A stretch of DNA of 64,000 nt from Bacteroidales bacterium UBA2287 (GTDB lineage Bacteria > Bacteroidota > Bacteroidia > Bacteroidales > Tenuifilaceae), in NCBI GenBank assembly GCA_002345675.1, contig DDWL01000057.1, positions 1 through 64,000 of the forward strand, read 5' to 3'. Shown one piece after another: positions 53,149 to 62,660 of the stretch. The notes below the pieces were generated by a model, which did not search any database, was not told where the DNA came from, and was given only the letters and a program-made list of their open reading frames with translations. The position numbers and the translations under genes are program-made. How positions within the stretch are numbered: the first letter of the stretch is position 1; the number at the start of each line of letters is the position of its first letter.

Positions 53149-55476
53149 ATGTTTTTTGCTTTTTTAGCCAGAAATATTCTTCGGTATAAACCTGTTGTAA
53201 TTGCCTTTGTGGCTGTGGTAACAGCCTTTATGCTATACTCGGCAACAAATTTGAAACTTTACTACAAGCCAGCCCTACTTTTACCAAAGTACGATAGCCT
53301 GCTAATTAAGCAAACCCAGTTTACCAATCTTTTTGGAAAAGGCGAAAACCTAATGGTTGTTGGAGTTCAAGACTCGGCCTTTTTTACCGAAAAAAATCTT
53401 GTCAAGTGGATTAGTTTAACGCAAAAAATAAGCAAGATTAAAGGCGTTGAGCACGTTTTTTCGATTACCGATATCTTTAATATTGAAAGAAACAATGAAG
53501 ATAAAACCTTTATTTTTAGTAAGGTTTTCGATTCAATTCCCAGCTCACAGCATAAAATCGACTCGCTAGCAAGCATAAGCTATTCACTCCCCTTCTATAG
53601 TAATTTGCTTTACAACAAAGAGGCTAATGTTTACCTAATGGCCATTAGCTTAAATAACGATGTAATTTTTACAAAAAACAGGGTTAACCTTAACAACGAT
53701 ATAGTTGCAGCATGCAATGAGTATACTGAAAGTACGGGAAATTCGCTCAAATTTTCGGGACTGCCGTACCTTAGGGTTACCATTGCTGAAATGATAAAAA
53801 AAGAGATGTTCCTATTTATTGGGCTCGCTCTTTTTATTACCTTTTTTATTCTCTTTTACCTTTTTCGATCGTGGCGCGTTGTGCTGTTCTCGCAGCTTGT
53901 TGTTGCCATTTCGGTAACATGGGCACTAGGCCTTATGGCTCTTTTAGGGTACGAAATTACTTTACTAACAGCAGTTATTCCTCCGCTAATTATTGTAATT
54001 GGAATACCAAACTGCATTTTTTTACTAAACAAGTACCATCACGAGTATAATTCGCATAGCAATAAAACCAAGTCGCTTTATCGAACCATTCAGAGCATTG
54101 GAAGCGCAATTTTTTTAACTAACATTACTACAGCTGCAGGATTTGGTACTTTTATTATTACAAATATTGCAATATTAAAAGAGTTTGGGCTTTCGGCATC
54201 CATTGGAGTAATGAGCGCCTTTGTGGTTTCCATTCTTATAATTCCAAGCGTTTTTAGCTACTTAAACTCCCCCGAGCCAAGGCACTTAGAGCATTTGGAC
54301 AATGTAAGAATTAACAGAGCAATTACTCGAGTAACGCTAACAACGCTATATAGGCGCAAAACCGTTTTTATTATAACTCTTGTAATTTTAGTAATTGGTT
54401 TTATAGGCTTTACCCGCATTAAAACCAAAGGATACATGGTGGACGATATTCCGCACAATCATCCAATATATGTCGATTTAAAGTTCTTCGAGAAGCACTT
54501 TGTGGGTGTTATGCCCGTTGAAATAGTTGTCGATTCGAAGAAACCGAAAGGTATACTTCAAGAATCGGAGCTTGCACGCATTTCGAAACTACAAGATGAA
54601 CTTAAGGAATTTAAGGATCTTTCGAAGCCTTTATCAATAGTTGAAGCAGCCAAATTTACACGACAGGCCTACTTCAACGGAAATCCAAGTCAGTATAAAT
54701 TACCCCGAGGGCCCGAAAGGGGTTTTATTATGTCGTACCTCCCAAAAAGCCTTGGAAAAAATGAATTGCTAAGCCGATTTGTTGACTCAACGGGGCGATA
54801 CACAAAAATTATATATAACGTAGCCGACATTGGAACCCACAACATAAAGGTTCTTCATAAAAACATACAAAGCAAAATCGATTCGGTTTATAAAACCGAC
54901 AGTAAAAATGTTTTTGTTGGCGGGGGAAGCATTCTAATTTCGGAGGGTAACGAATTTTTGGTTAACAGTTTATTTCTAAGCCTTCTATTTGCCATTGGTT
55001 TAATTTCGCTTTTTATGGCTTGGATGTTTCGAAATCCTAGAATGGTGCTCCTTTCAGTATTGCCTAACTTAGTTCCACTTCTTATTACAGCCGCTATTAT
55101 GGGATTTTTAGGAATTAACCTAAAGCCAAGTACCGTAATAGTTTTTAGCATTGCATTTGGTATTTCGGTCGATAATTCCATCCATTTTCTTTCACGCTTT
55201 AGGCGCGAATTTAAACGCACAAAGGGAAACACAAAAGCTTCGGTTGTTTGTGCCATAAGCGAAACCGGTTTTAGCATGATCTATACCTCGCTGGTACTTT
55301 TCTTTGGGTTTGGCATTTTTATGGCCTCAGGGTTTGGCGGCACTGTTTCGCTAGGTTTGCTGGTTTCAACAACCCTTTTGGTTGCGCTTTTTTGCAACCT
55401 TGTACTTTTACCATCAATCCTTTTGTCGCTGGCTCGGAAAACAAATACTCCCGAATGCGAAGACATGTATAACTAA
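53149..55476 (+). CDS. RND superfamily exporter (MMPL/HAE3-like)
   Basis: 775 aa in the inner membrane. A membrane helix (~15-33), a periplasmic domain, a five-helix bundle (~215-370), then a second copy: helix (~405-425), periplasmic domain, and helices ~605-765. The charged residue in FGISVDNSIHFLSRF (second bundle) marks the proton relay seen in MMPL/Patched-like transporters. These export lipids or hydrophobic compounds. The prenyl synthase gene starts 18 nt downstream, so an isoprenoid-linked cargo is possible but unproven. Confidence 0.85.
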   Translation: MFFAFLARNILRYKPVVIAFVAVVTAFMLYSATNLKLYYKPALLLPKYDSLLIKQTQFTNLFGKGENLMVVGVQDSAFFTEKNLVKWISLTQKISKIKGVEHVFSITDIFNIERNNEDKTFIFSKVFDSIPSSQHKIDSLASISYSLPFYSNLLYNKEANVYLMAISLNNDVIFTKNRVNLNNDIVAACNEYTESTGNSLKFSGLPYLRVTIAEMIKKEMFLFIGLALFITFFILFYLFRSWRVVLFSQLVVAISVTWALGLMALLGYEITLLTAVIPPLIIVIGIPNCIFLLNKYHHEYNSHSNKTKSLYRTIQSIGSAIFLTNITTAAGFGTFIITNIAILKEFGLSASIGVMSAFVVSILIIPSVFSYLNSPEPRHLEHLDNVRINRAITRVTLTTLYRRKTVFIITLVILVIGFIGFTRIKTKGYMVDDIPHNHPIYVDLKFFEKHFVGVMPVEIVVDSKKPKGILQESELARISKLQDELKEFKDLSKPLSIVEAAKFTRQAYFNGNPSQYKLPRGPERGFIMSYLPKSLGKNELLSRFVDSTGRYTKIIYNVADIGTHNIKVLHKNIQSKIDSVYKTDSKNVFVGGGSILISEGNEFLVNSLFLSLLFAIGLISLFMAWMFRNPRMVLLSVLPNLVPLLITAAIMGFLGINLKPSTVIVFSIAFGISVDNSIHFLSRFRREFKRTKGNTKASVVCAISETGFSMIYTSLVLFFGFGIFMASGFGGTVSLGLLVSTTLLVALFCNLVLLPSILLSLARKTNTPECEDMYN

Positions 55477-55494
55477 AATGAATTCCACATTACA

Positions 55495-56469
55495 ATGTAC
55501 AACTTAGAACAACTTTCGGATTTAGTTGAGAAAAGCCTAATAGCGTTTAGTATTCCTAACGAACCCCAAAATCTATATAAACCTATTAGGTACGCCATTG
55601 CATCGGGAGGAAAGCGAATAAGGCCGGTTCTTACGCTTGCTGGGTGTAATGCGTTTTCACAAACCGTCGATCATGCTATTTTTCCTGCTCTTGCGCTTGA
55701 GGTTTTTCATAACTTCACGCTCGTTCACGACGACATAATGGACAATGCTCCCCTAAGGCGAAATCATCCCACGGTATATGCCAAATGGGGTCAAAATACA
55801 GCAATTCTTTCGGGCGATGCAATGAATGTTTTAGCATACCAACTTTTAGGGAGAACAAGTAAAGAGTTCTTACCGCAAGTTTTTTCGGTTTTTAACACAA
55901 TTGCCTTAGGTGTTTGCGAGGGTCAGCAAATGGACATGGACTTTGAGTCGTCGCAGTTTGTAACCCAGGAGGAGTACCTTAAAATGATTGAGCTAAAAAC
56001 GGCGGTGCTTGTTAAGGGAGCGCTCGAAATTGGTGCTATTTTAGGTGGCGCATCGTCGGCCGATGTTAATAGAATTGGTGAGTTTGGAATGAACCTTGGT
56101 CTTGCGTTTCAGTTGCAAGATGACCTCCTCGACACCTACGGCGATGTTAGCGTTTTTGGGAAGAGAATAGGAGGCGATATTGTTGCAAACAAAAAAACCT
56201 ATCTTACCGTTAGAGGATTTAATTTGGCAAAGGGAAAGCAACTCGATTTGCTTAATAGCTACTTTAAAGCGCAAAACCTTGAGCCCGAAAAAAAGATTTT
56301 TGAGGTAAAAAAGATTTACGACGAATGTGGAGTTAAAGAAATAACCGAGCAAAAAATACAAGAATACTTCGATCTTTCCCTAAAAGCACTCGAAAAAATT
56401 AGCGTTAAACCCGAAAAAAAGGAAACGCTCATTTGCCTTGCCGAAAAGATTATGGATAGGAAAAAATAA
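55495..56469 (+). CDS. polyprenyl diphosphate synthase (short-chain)
   Basis: 324 aa. First Asp-rich motif LVHDDIMDNAPLRR (~80-93), second DDLLDTYGD (~203-211), plus GGKRIRP near residue 40 and KTAVLVKGA. It condenses isopentenyl diphosphate with allylic diphosphates. A Phe at the fifth position before the first motif suggests a short product (C15-C20), by the known chain-length rule. Middle of a plus-strand run; 18 nt after the RND gene and 27 nt before yitT. Confidence 0.88.
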   Translation: MYNLEQLSDLVEKSLIAFSIPNEPQNLYKPIRYAIASGGKRIRPVLTLAGCNAFSQTVDHAIFPALALEVFHNFTLVHDDIMDNAPLRRNHPTVYAKWGQNTAILSGDAMNVLAYQLLGRTSKEFLPQVFSVFNTIALGVCEGQQMDMDFESSQFVTQEEYLKMIELKTAVLVKGALEIGAILGGASSADVNRIGEFGMNLGLAFQLQDDLLDTYGDVSVFGKRIGGDIVANKKTYLTVRGFNLAKGKQLDLLNSYFKAQNLEPEKKIFEVKKIYDECGVKEITEQKIQEYFDLSLKALEKISVKPEKKETLICLAEKIMDRKK

Positions 56470-56496
56470 AAATTACAAACTATATCGCTCACTAAA

Positions 56497-57408
56497 ATGA
56501 CTTACGTTTCGCAAGAAAAACTATTCTCGAAGCAATGGTTTAAGGCGTATAGCCTTATACTTATTGGTTCGTTTATATTAGCTACTGGGTTTGTTCTCTT
56601 TATCGACCCTCATAAAATTGCCCCAGGTGGCGTTTATGGTATAGGTATTATACTTCACCATCTTACCGTAGGACTTTTTTCGTGGGCACCCGAAGGACTC
56701 CCCATTGGTGGCGTTGGTTTAGTGCTTAATATTCCGCTAACAATAATTGGCATAAAAGTTCTTGGGCCTAGGTTTGGCATAAAAACGGTAGTTGGATTCT
56801 TTTTAACCTCAATTTTTATCGACGGAATGCATTACCTTAGAGGCTACGAGCCATTAGTTGAAGACGTGTTTCTTTCTTCGGTATTTGGTGGTGTGCTTAT
56901 AGGTTTTGGTTTGGGACTTATTTTTAAATCGAAGGCTACTAGCGGTGGTTCCGACATTATTGCTATGATTTTTGCAAAGTATACCCGGTTGCCCCTTGGG
57001 CAGCTAATGATTTATGTCGACTCGGCTATTGTTCTTATTGCGCTTGCGGCCTTTGGCGACTGGAAAATACCCTTGTACTCGTGGGTAGTTATTTACATTA
57101 CCGGCAAGGTAATCGACATGACCATCCAGGGAATTAGTTACGACAAGTCGCTCTTTATCATATCCGAAAAATACGAAGAAATTAGGCTCAAGCTTATTAA
57201 CGATATTCAAAGAGGGGGAACACTAATCGATGGGGTTGGTATGTATAACGGACAGGAGAAAAAAATTATTTTCACCAACGTTAACGCTCGAGAGGTTCAT
57301 ATGCTTCGCGACTTTATATACGAAGTAGACCCAAACGCATTTATTACCGTAATTGATGCCAACGAAATACTAGGAAATGGCTTTAGGCCTATCCAAAGCA
57401 ATATGTAG
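56497..57408 (+). CDS. YitT family membrane protein
   Basis: 303 aa. Five membrane segments (~18-40, 55-80, 88-105, 120-145, 160-195) with the family's APGGVYGIGI and SKATSGGSDIIA motifs, followed by a C-terminal cytoplasmic DUF2179 domain (~220-300, RGGTLIDGVGMYNGQEKKIIFTNV). Function not established. 27 nt after the prenyl synthase gene. Confidence 0.88.
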   Translation: MTYVSQEKLFSKQWFKAYSLILIGSFILATGFVLFIDPHKIAPGGVYGIGIILHHLTVGLFSWAPEGLPIGGVGLVLNIPLTIIGIKVLGPRFGIKTVVGFFLTSIFIDGMHYLRGYEPLVEDVFLSSVFGGVLIGFGLGLIFKSKATSGGSDIIAMIFAKYTRLPLGQLMIYVDSAIVLIALAAFGDWKIPLYSWVVIYITGKVIDMTIQGISYDKSLFIISEKYEEIRLKLINDIQRGGTLIDGVGMYNGQEKKIIFTNVNAREVHMLRDFIYEVDPNAFITVIDANEILGNGFRPIQSNM

Positions 57409-57464
57409 CAACTATAAGAAGACCAATATGGGCAAAAAAAGCCACGTGTATAGCAATAAATAAA

Positions 57465-58385
57465 ATGAGAGGTCGCGTTTTAAAAACAACCGGTAGCTGG
57501 TACACAATTTTATCCGATGAAGGTAATAAGTTTCAGTGCACAATAAAGGGAAAACTTCGGTTAACCGATTTTAAAACAACCAACCCCATTACCGTTGGCG
57601 ACAATGTAACTTTTAACGTTGAGCCCGATGGAAAAACGGGGGTTGTTGTTAGTGTTGAGGCGCGAAGAAATTACATAATTCGTCGGTCGTCGAATCTGTC
57701 GCGCGAAGCGCATGTAATTGCCTCTAATATCGATCAGGCTTTGCTTGTTGTAACGGTCGATTTTCCCGAAACGCATACCGAGTTTATCGATCGCTACCTA
57801 GCAACTGCCGAAGCATATCAAATTCCTGCCGTTTTAGTGTTCAATAAGGTAGATATATACCAAGATCATTTATACGATAAGTTAAGGTATTTGCTGTCGA
57901 TATATAAACCGCTCTATAGTTGTATTAAAACATCGGCAGTAACTGGCGAAAACATTGCCGAGTTAAAAGAAATGCTTGCAAATAAAGTAAGTCTTATTTC
58001 GGGTAACTCGGGAGTTGGGAAAAGTTCACTTGTTAACCGCATTGAGCCTGGCCTTAATTTAAAAACCGCCGAAATTTCGCATTATCACCAAAAGGGAAAA
58101 CACACAACAACCTTTAGCGAAATGTTTCCCTTAAGTTGTGGGGGGTTTATAATTGACACACCAGGAATTAAGGGCTTTGGAATGGTTGACATGAATAAAA
58201 ACGAGATGTTTCACTATTTTCCCGAGATATTTAAAGTTTCGGCTAGTTGCCAGTTTAATAACTGTACCCATACACACGAACCGGGCTGTGCCGTAATTAG
58301 GGCTGTAAACGAGGATGCCATTAGCGATTCGCGCTATAACAGCTATATTAAAATGATTAACGAAAACGAGGAGAAGTACCGATAA
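57465..58385 (+). CDS. rsgA: ribosome small-subunit-dependent GTPase A
   Basis: 306 aa. N-terminal OB fold (~1-65), then the circularly permuted GTPase: NKVD (G4) precedes GNSGVGKSSLVN (G1) and DTPGIKGFG (G3). The C-terminal zinc knuckle shows C..NNCTHTHEPGCAV with the usual Cys-His-Cys pattern. RsgA helps mature the 30S subunit. Last of a plus-strand run; a bidirectional terminator follows. Confidence 0.94.
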   Translation: MRGRVLKTTGSWYTILSDEGNKFQCTIKGKLRLTDFKTTNPITVGDNVTFNVEPDGKTGVVVSVEARRNYIIRRSSNLSREAHVIASNIDQALLVVTVDFPETHTEFIDRYLATAEAYQIPAVLVFNKVDIYQDHLYDKLRYLLSIYKPLYSCIKTSAVTGENIAELKEMLANKVSLISGNSGVGKSSLVNRIEPGLNLKTAEISHYHQKGKHTTTFSEMFPLSCGGFIIDTPGIKGFGMVDMNKNEMFHYFPEIFKVSASCQFNNCTHTHEPGCAVIRAVNEDAISDSRYNSYIKMINENEEKYR

Positions 58386-58387
58386 AA

Positions 58388-58410
58388 AAAGCCCTGAAAA
58401 CCAGGGCTTT
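58388..58410. terminator. bidirectional intrinsic terminator
   Basis: AAAGCCCTG (58388-58396), loop AAAAC, CAGGGCTTT (58402-58410), with an A-run before and Ts after. Between rsgA and the converging kinase gene. Confidence 0.75.
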
Positions 58411-58443
58411 GAAATTTTCTAAATAGAGTTGTAGCAAAAACAA

Positions 58444-59664
58444 CTAGTTAAGGTCTAAACTGTTTGGGTCGGCTTTTGGAACGGTAAACCAAAATGTGGT
58501 TCCCGAATCAATTATACTGTTAACGCCAATTGAACCACCATTACGCTCAACAAATTCTTTGCATAAAATAAGGCCAAGCCCCGTGCCCGTTTCCTGTGAA
58601 GTGCCAATGGTTGTTGGGTTTGAGTCGAGGAGGAAAAGCTTTTTCATGTCCTTTTCGCTAATTCCAATGCCATTGTCTGCTACCGAAATTTTCCAAAACG
58701 AACCATCGGCTTCTATTGCTACCTTAATTTTTCCGTCGCTGGGGGTGAATTTTATGGCGTTGGAAAGGAGGTTGCGAACTACGGTAGTAACCATGTTAAC
58801 GTCAATGTAAGCCGAAATATCTTTACATCCTCCCGATTCGATGGAAATATGCTTTTGCAAGGCATTTCCCGAAAGCAACTCAACGTTTTCGGCAACTACT
58901 AGGCAAAGGTTAGCCATTTTTGGCCGCATGGGCATACGACCAGTTTGCACCATCGACCACTGTAAAAGGTTTTCGAGGAGGTTAAAGGTGTTGTTTGAGT
59001 ACTTATAAATTTGCGATATAAATTCCTTTAAACTTTCGGGATCGAAACTTTCGAATTCGCGTGCTAAAAGTTCACTAATTCCAAGTACTGTGCTAAACGG
59101 ATTCTTAAGGTCGTGGGCTATAATGGCAAAAAATTTATCCTTAGTAGCATTTAGGGCTTCAAGTTCCTTTCGTTGCTGCTCAAGAACCGCTTTTTGCTGC
59201 TCAATTTCTGCATTTTTTCGGGTTAGTTCGGCCTCAAGCGTATTGTAGTCGCGAAGCCTCCAAATTAGCCCTTTAAGCATTATGTGGGTTATTTCGGCAT
59301 GCTTTGCCGTTACATCGAAAAACGCCTTTTGGTCGAGGCGTAAAAGTTTTGTTGGTTCCTCCGATGTAACCGAGGTGCTTCGAGGTGTTGAGTCGAGAAG
59401 CGAATATTCACCAAAATATTGGTTTTTTGAAAAATGAGCGAAAGTGTGTTCGCCAACGTGAGCCTTAACACGTCCGCTTACAACAAGGTAAAGTGCATAC
59501 TCTTTTTCTCCCTTTTCAAATAGTAACTGACTGACTTTAAGTTCAGTTGGAATAAGTGCCCATGCAATGCTCTTTAGCATCTCATCTTCCAAGTCGCTAA
59601 AAAGAGCAATCGATTTTAGAATTCTAATTCTATCAAGTATTTCGGTATCGGTTATCTTTTGCAT
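58444..59664 (-). CDS. cNMP-binding-domain histidine kinase
   Basis: 406 aa with no membrane segment, so cytosolic. Residues ~18-130 are a cyclic-nucleotide-binding beta-roll (LFEKGEKEYALYLVVSGRVKAH, then FGEYSLLDSTPRSTSV). The phosphate cassette is close to the consensus GExxLLxxxPRxxT. A coiled coil (~135-172) follows, then HisKA with the H-box IIAHDLKNPFSTVLG, and HATPase with LLSNAIKFT, VADNGIGIS and GTGLGLILCKEFVE. It would gate kinase activity by cAMP, cGMP or a similar ligand. No response regulator next to it. Confidence 0.88.
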   Translation of the reverse strand: MQKITDTEILDRIRILKSIALFSDLEDEMLKSIAWALIPTELKVSQLLFEKGEKEYALYLVVSGRVKAHVGEHTFAHFSKNQYFGEYSLLDSTPRSTSVTSEEPTKLLRLDQKAFFDVTAKHAEITHIMLKGLIWRLRDYNTLEAELTRKNAEIEQQKAVLEQQRKELEALNATKDKFFAIIAHDLKNPFSTVLGISELLAREFESFDPESLKEFISQIYKYSNNTFNLLENLLQWSMVQTGRMPMRPKMANLCLVVAENVELLSGNALQKHISIESGGCKDISAYIDVNMVTTVVRNLLSNAIKFTPSDGKIKVAIEADGSFWKISVADNGIGISEKDMKKLFLLDSNPTTIGTSQETGTGLGLILCKEFVERNGGSIGVNSIIDSGTTFWFTVPKADPNSLDLN

Positions 59665-59915
59665 TTTTATTTAATCTATACCCCACAAATTTGCAAATAA
59701 TTATAGAATTAACAGCTACTTATTTTTTAAAAAGGGATAAAGGTTTGGGGCTTGTCGAGGTTAGTGCTATTAGTTAACACGTTAAGAGAAACTAAAAGTA
59801 AGTTGCTTAAAAATTAAGTTGGAAAGGCAATTCAATAATTTAACTCACGGGAAGCATTTATTCTGTGTGATTTTCAATAATAATCTTGCTATTAAAAAAT
59901 GAAACAGAATATGCC

Positions 59916-59923
59916 TATTTTTG
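59916..59923 (+). promoter_or_regulatory. -7 box TATTTTTG for dusB
   Basis: TAnnTTTG match 25 nt before the GTG at 59948. It overlaps an in-frame TTG at 59921, which is therefore excluded as start. Confidence 0.5.
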
Positions 59924-59947
59924 TCAACCTTATCCATACAAAACAGA

Positions 59948-60976
59948 GTGAAAATAGGAAACGTTGATTTAGGCTCAAGGCCATTATTTCTGGCACCCAT
60001 GGAGGATGTTACCGATCCCTCGTTTCGTTTGCTTTGCAAACGATTTGGTGCCGATATGGTTTACACCGAGTTTATTAACTCCGACGGGTTAATTCGCGAC
60101 GCATCGAGTACCTTGGCTAAGCTCAAAATTTCCGATGCCGAGCGTCCTGTTGGTATTCAGCTTTATGGGCACATTATCGAAAGTATGGTTGAGGCTGCCA
60201 AGATAGCTACCGAAGCAAATCCCGAGGTAATTGACATAAACTTTGGCTGCCCTGTTAAAAAAATTGCTAATCGTGGTGCTGGTTCAGGTATAATGAAGGA
60301 TGTACCCAAAATGGTTGAAATGACCCGCCAAATTGTGGCAGCTACACATCTTCCCGTTACCGTTAAAACCCGATTGGGCTGGGACGACGAGTCGAAGAAT
60401 ATTGTTGAAATTGCCGAACGCCTTCAAGATGTTGGCATTGTTGCACTTACCATTCATGGGCGAACCCGTGCTCAGCTCTATCGTGGCGTTGCCGATTGGA
60501 CTCTTATTGGCGAGGTAAAAAACAACCCTCGAATGACCATTCCGATTATTGGCAATGGCGATATCGATAGCCCCGAAAAAGCTAAAAACATGTTCGATAA
60601 TTATGGCGTTGATGGCATTATGATTGGCCGGGCAACATACGGACGACCCTGGATTTTTAAGGAAATTAAGCATTTTTTGCAAACGGGTGAGCGAATGAAA
60701 CCCCTTTCCGTTGAGGAAAAGGTTGCCCTAGCAAAGGAGCACCTTTACCTTGCCATTGCCGAAAAGGGCGAACGCCGAGCCATTCTCGAAATGCGTCGCC
60801 ACTACACATGTTACTTTAAGGCGCTTCCACATTTCAAAGAACTTAGGCTTAAGCTTGTTACTGAAAACAGTCCCGAAAATGTCACAAATTTGCTAAGCGA
60901 GGTGGCAGAAAAATACGCTGGTTTTGTTCAGGACGAAAGCATTAACCCCTCGCCTTGGAGTAATGGTACATTTTAG
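59948..60976 (+). CDS. dusB: tRNA-dihydrouridine synthase
   Basis: 342 aa from GTG 59948. FMN-dependent; reduces uridines in tRNA to dihydrouridine. Landmarks: LFLAPMEDVTDPSFR at the N-terminus, INFGCPVKKI with catalytic Cys101, KTRLGWD, TIHGRTRAQLY, and the flavin phosphate loop IGNGDI...GIMIGRATYGRPW. The wording fits DusB rather than DusA or DusC. The start just after the promoter box gives the usual family N-terminus. 9 nt before the EamA gene. Confidence 0.92.
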   Translation: MKIGNVDLGSRPLFLAPMEDVTDPSFRLLCKRFGADMVYTEFINSDGLIRDASSTLAKLKISDAERPVGIQLYGHIIESMVEAAKIATEANPEVIDINFGCPVKKIANRGAGSGIMKDVPKMVEMTRQIVAATHLPVTVKTRLGWDDESKNIVEIAERLQDVGIVALTIHGRTRAQLYRGVADWTLIGEVKNNPRMTIPIIGNGDIDSPEKAKNMFDNYGVDGIMIGRATYGRPWIFKEIKHFLQTGERMKPLSVEEKVALAKEHLYLAIAEKGERRAILEMRRHYTCYFKALPHFKELRLKLVTENSPENVTNLLSEVAEKYAGFVQDESINPSPWSNGTF

Positions 60977-60985
60977 TGTGAAAAA

Positions 60986-61912
60986 GTGAAAAAGGAAACC
61001 GTTCTCTTTTTTAAATCAACTACCTTTTTAGCTATTGTAGCCTGTGTACTTTGGGCAACGGCATTTGTGGGAGTAAAATTAGGATTAAAGTATACGCCTC
61101 CGCTTCAGTTTGCGGGCGTTCGTTTCTTTATTTCGGGACTTTTAATACTGCCTTTTATTCCTAAGCTCATTCTTAAAACGCGTCTTTCGCTTAGCGAAGT
61201 TGGCTTTATTGCTTTTATTGGAATAATTCAAATTTCAGTTCAGTACTCACTCTTTTATTCTGGAATGAACCTCGTGCCCGGTGCGCTTGGAGCAATGGTT
61301 GTTGGTTCGGGGCCACTTTTTGTAGCACTTGTTGCTCATATGCTAATTCCCAGCGACAGCATAACGCTCCGTAAAATGGCGAGCATTGGCCTTGGCCTTT
61401 TAGGTATTGTAATTATTACGCTAGGGCGTAACAAAATGGGAGCCGTTGGATCGGCAGCAGTATTGGGTATATTGCTTCTAATTGCAAACAATATTTTGTC
61501 GGGGTTTGGAAACGTTTTTGTTGCTAAGGATAAACGACGAGTTCCACCGCTAATTCTTAGTTCCTATTCAATGATATTTGGAGGACTGCTCCTTTGGATA
61601 ACAGGAATTGGTATTGAAGGTTTTAAAATGGGGCCATTTCCAACGGAGTACTACATTTCGTTAGCGTGGCTAAGTTTTTTGTCGGCAGCAGCTATTTCAA
61701 TTTGGTACACATTACTAAGCAGACCAGGCGTTAAGGTTTCGAACCTAAATATGTGGAAGTTTATAATTCCTGTTCTTGGTGCTGGATTAAGCTGGGCAAT
61801 ACTTCCCAACGAATACCCTACGTTAATTGCCATAGCGGGAATGGCGCTAGTTGCAATAGCACTGGTTGTTTTAAACAAAAAAAGCAGAGAAGCAAAAAAT
61901 ACTTCGAATTAG
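60986..61912 (+). CDS. EamA/DMT family transporter
   Basis: 308 aa starting at GTG 60986. Ten predicted membrane helices in two EamA repeats; first helix region TTFLAIVACVLWATAFVGVK and later FISGLLILPFI, LGLLGIVIITLG. These carry amino acids, sugars or metabolites; the substrate is not evident. 9 nt after dusB, so likely co-transcribed. The C-terminus is a short basic tail. Confidence 0.85.
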   Translation: MKKETVLFFKSTTFLAIVACVLWATAFVGVKLGLKYTPPLQFAGVRFFISGLLILPFIPKLILKTRLSLSEVGFIAFIGIIQISVQYSLFYSGMNLVPGALGAMVVGSGPLFVALVAHMLIPSDSITLRKMASIGLGLLGIVIITLGRNKMGAVGSAAVLGILLLIANNILSGFGNVFVAKDKRRVPPLILSSYSMIFGGLLLWITGIGIEGFKMGPFPTEYYISLAWLSFLSAAAISIWYTLLSRPGVKVSNLNMWKFIIPVLGAGLSWAILPNEYPTLIAIAGMALVAIALVVLNKKSREAKNTSN

Positions 61913-61952
61913 GCAAGAAGCCTTTAGGAGAAACAATTGTTCTCGAAAATAA

Positions 61953-62390
61953 TTAGTGTCGGTAAAAAATTTTACTCACAATTTTCCAGTCTTCGCCAAA
62001 TTTGTATAAAAACATGTAGTCGGTAAAAATTACCTTCCCGCCTTTAATTAGTTCGAATTTTGCCGTAGCTGCATTTCCTGTAACGTCAATGCTTATAAAG
62101 TTTACATCAGTTCGCTCGGCAGTTTGGTTTGGGTTAGCCGCCCGACTTTTCTTCATACTCTCAATCCATGCCGATATTGGGTATTTAGTTAGTACCCCAT
62201 CGCGATTAATTAGCATTTCAAAGTCGGGATGAAACCCCTTTGCTACCTCGTCGAGGCTACCTAAATTATGAATTCCTTCGACGTACGACATTGTAATAAC
62301 CTCCTTTACCTTTTCCTGTTCATCAGGATTTGAAAGCGCCGTAAGCGACACCACCAAAAGGGCAACAGCTGTAATCATCATTGTTTTCAT
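61953..62390 (-). CDS. secreted lumazine-binding-like (NTF2-fold) protein
   Basis: 145 aa with a signal peptide (to about SLTALS, ~20). The mature part fits the putative lumazine-binding family PF12893: VKEVITMSYVEGIHNLGSLDEVAKGFHPDFEML, TKYPISAWIE, and the late DYMFLYKFGEDWKIVSKIFY. Periplasmic; function unknown. Converges on the EamA gene with a 40-nt gap. Confidence 0.78.
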   Translation of the reverse strand: MKTMMITAVALLVVSLTALSNPDEQEKVKEVITMSYVEGIHNLGSLDEVAKGFHPDFEMLINRDGVLTKYPISAWIESMKKSRAANPNQTAERTDVNFISIDVTGNAATAKFELIKGGKVIFTDYMFLYKFGEDWKIVSKIFYRH

Positions 62391-62660
62391 AGTAGTTATG
62401 GCTTGGTTCGTAATTTTGACGAAAGATTATTCACAAGGATTAACCTTAAACTCTTAAGTATTCATTTTCCCATGTTTACAACGAAGCATAAATGGCACAT
62501 AAGTTAATTTAAAAGTGCCAATTGTAACTTTTATTCTAAAAATTTTATATTTTCGTAATGAATAAAAGGCGTTTCACTGTTTGGGGCAAATTATCGGTTT
62601 GAATTCAACAATTTGCTCGCGCAACATTTTTTTAGCAACTATTTGCAGCGAGGGTAAAGT

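Noticed and set aside
54888..55277. 129-codon minus-strand frame inside the RND exporter
   Set aside because: Overlaps conserved transporter sequence and has no recognisable domain.
60284..60682. 132-codon minus-strand frame inside dusB
   Set aside because: Fully covered by a confident dusB reading frame; codon pattern is its shadow.
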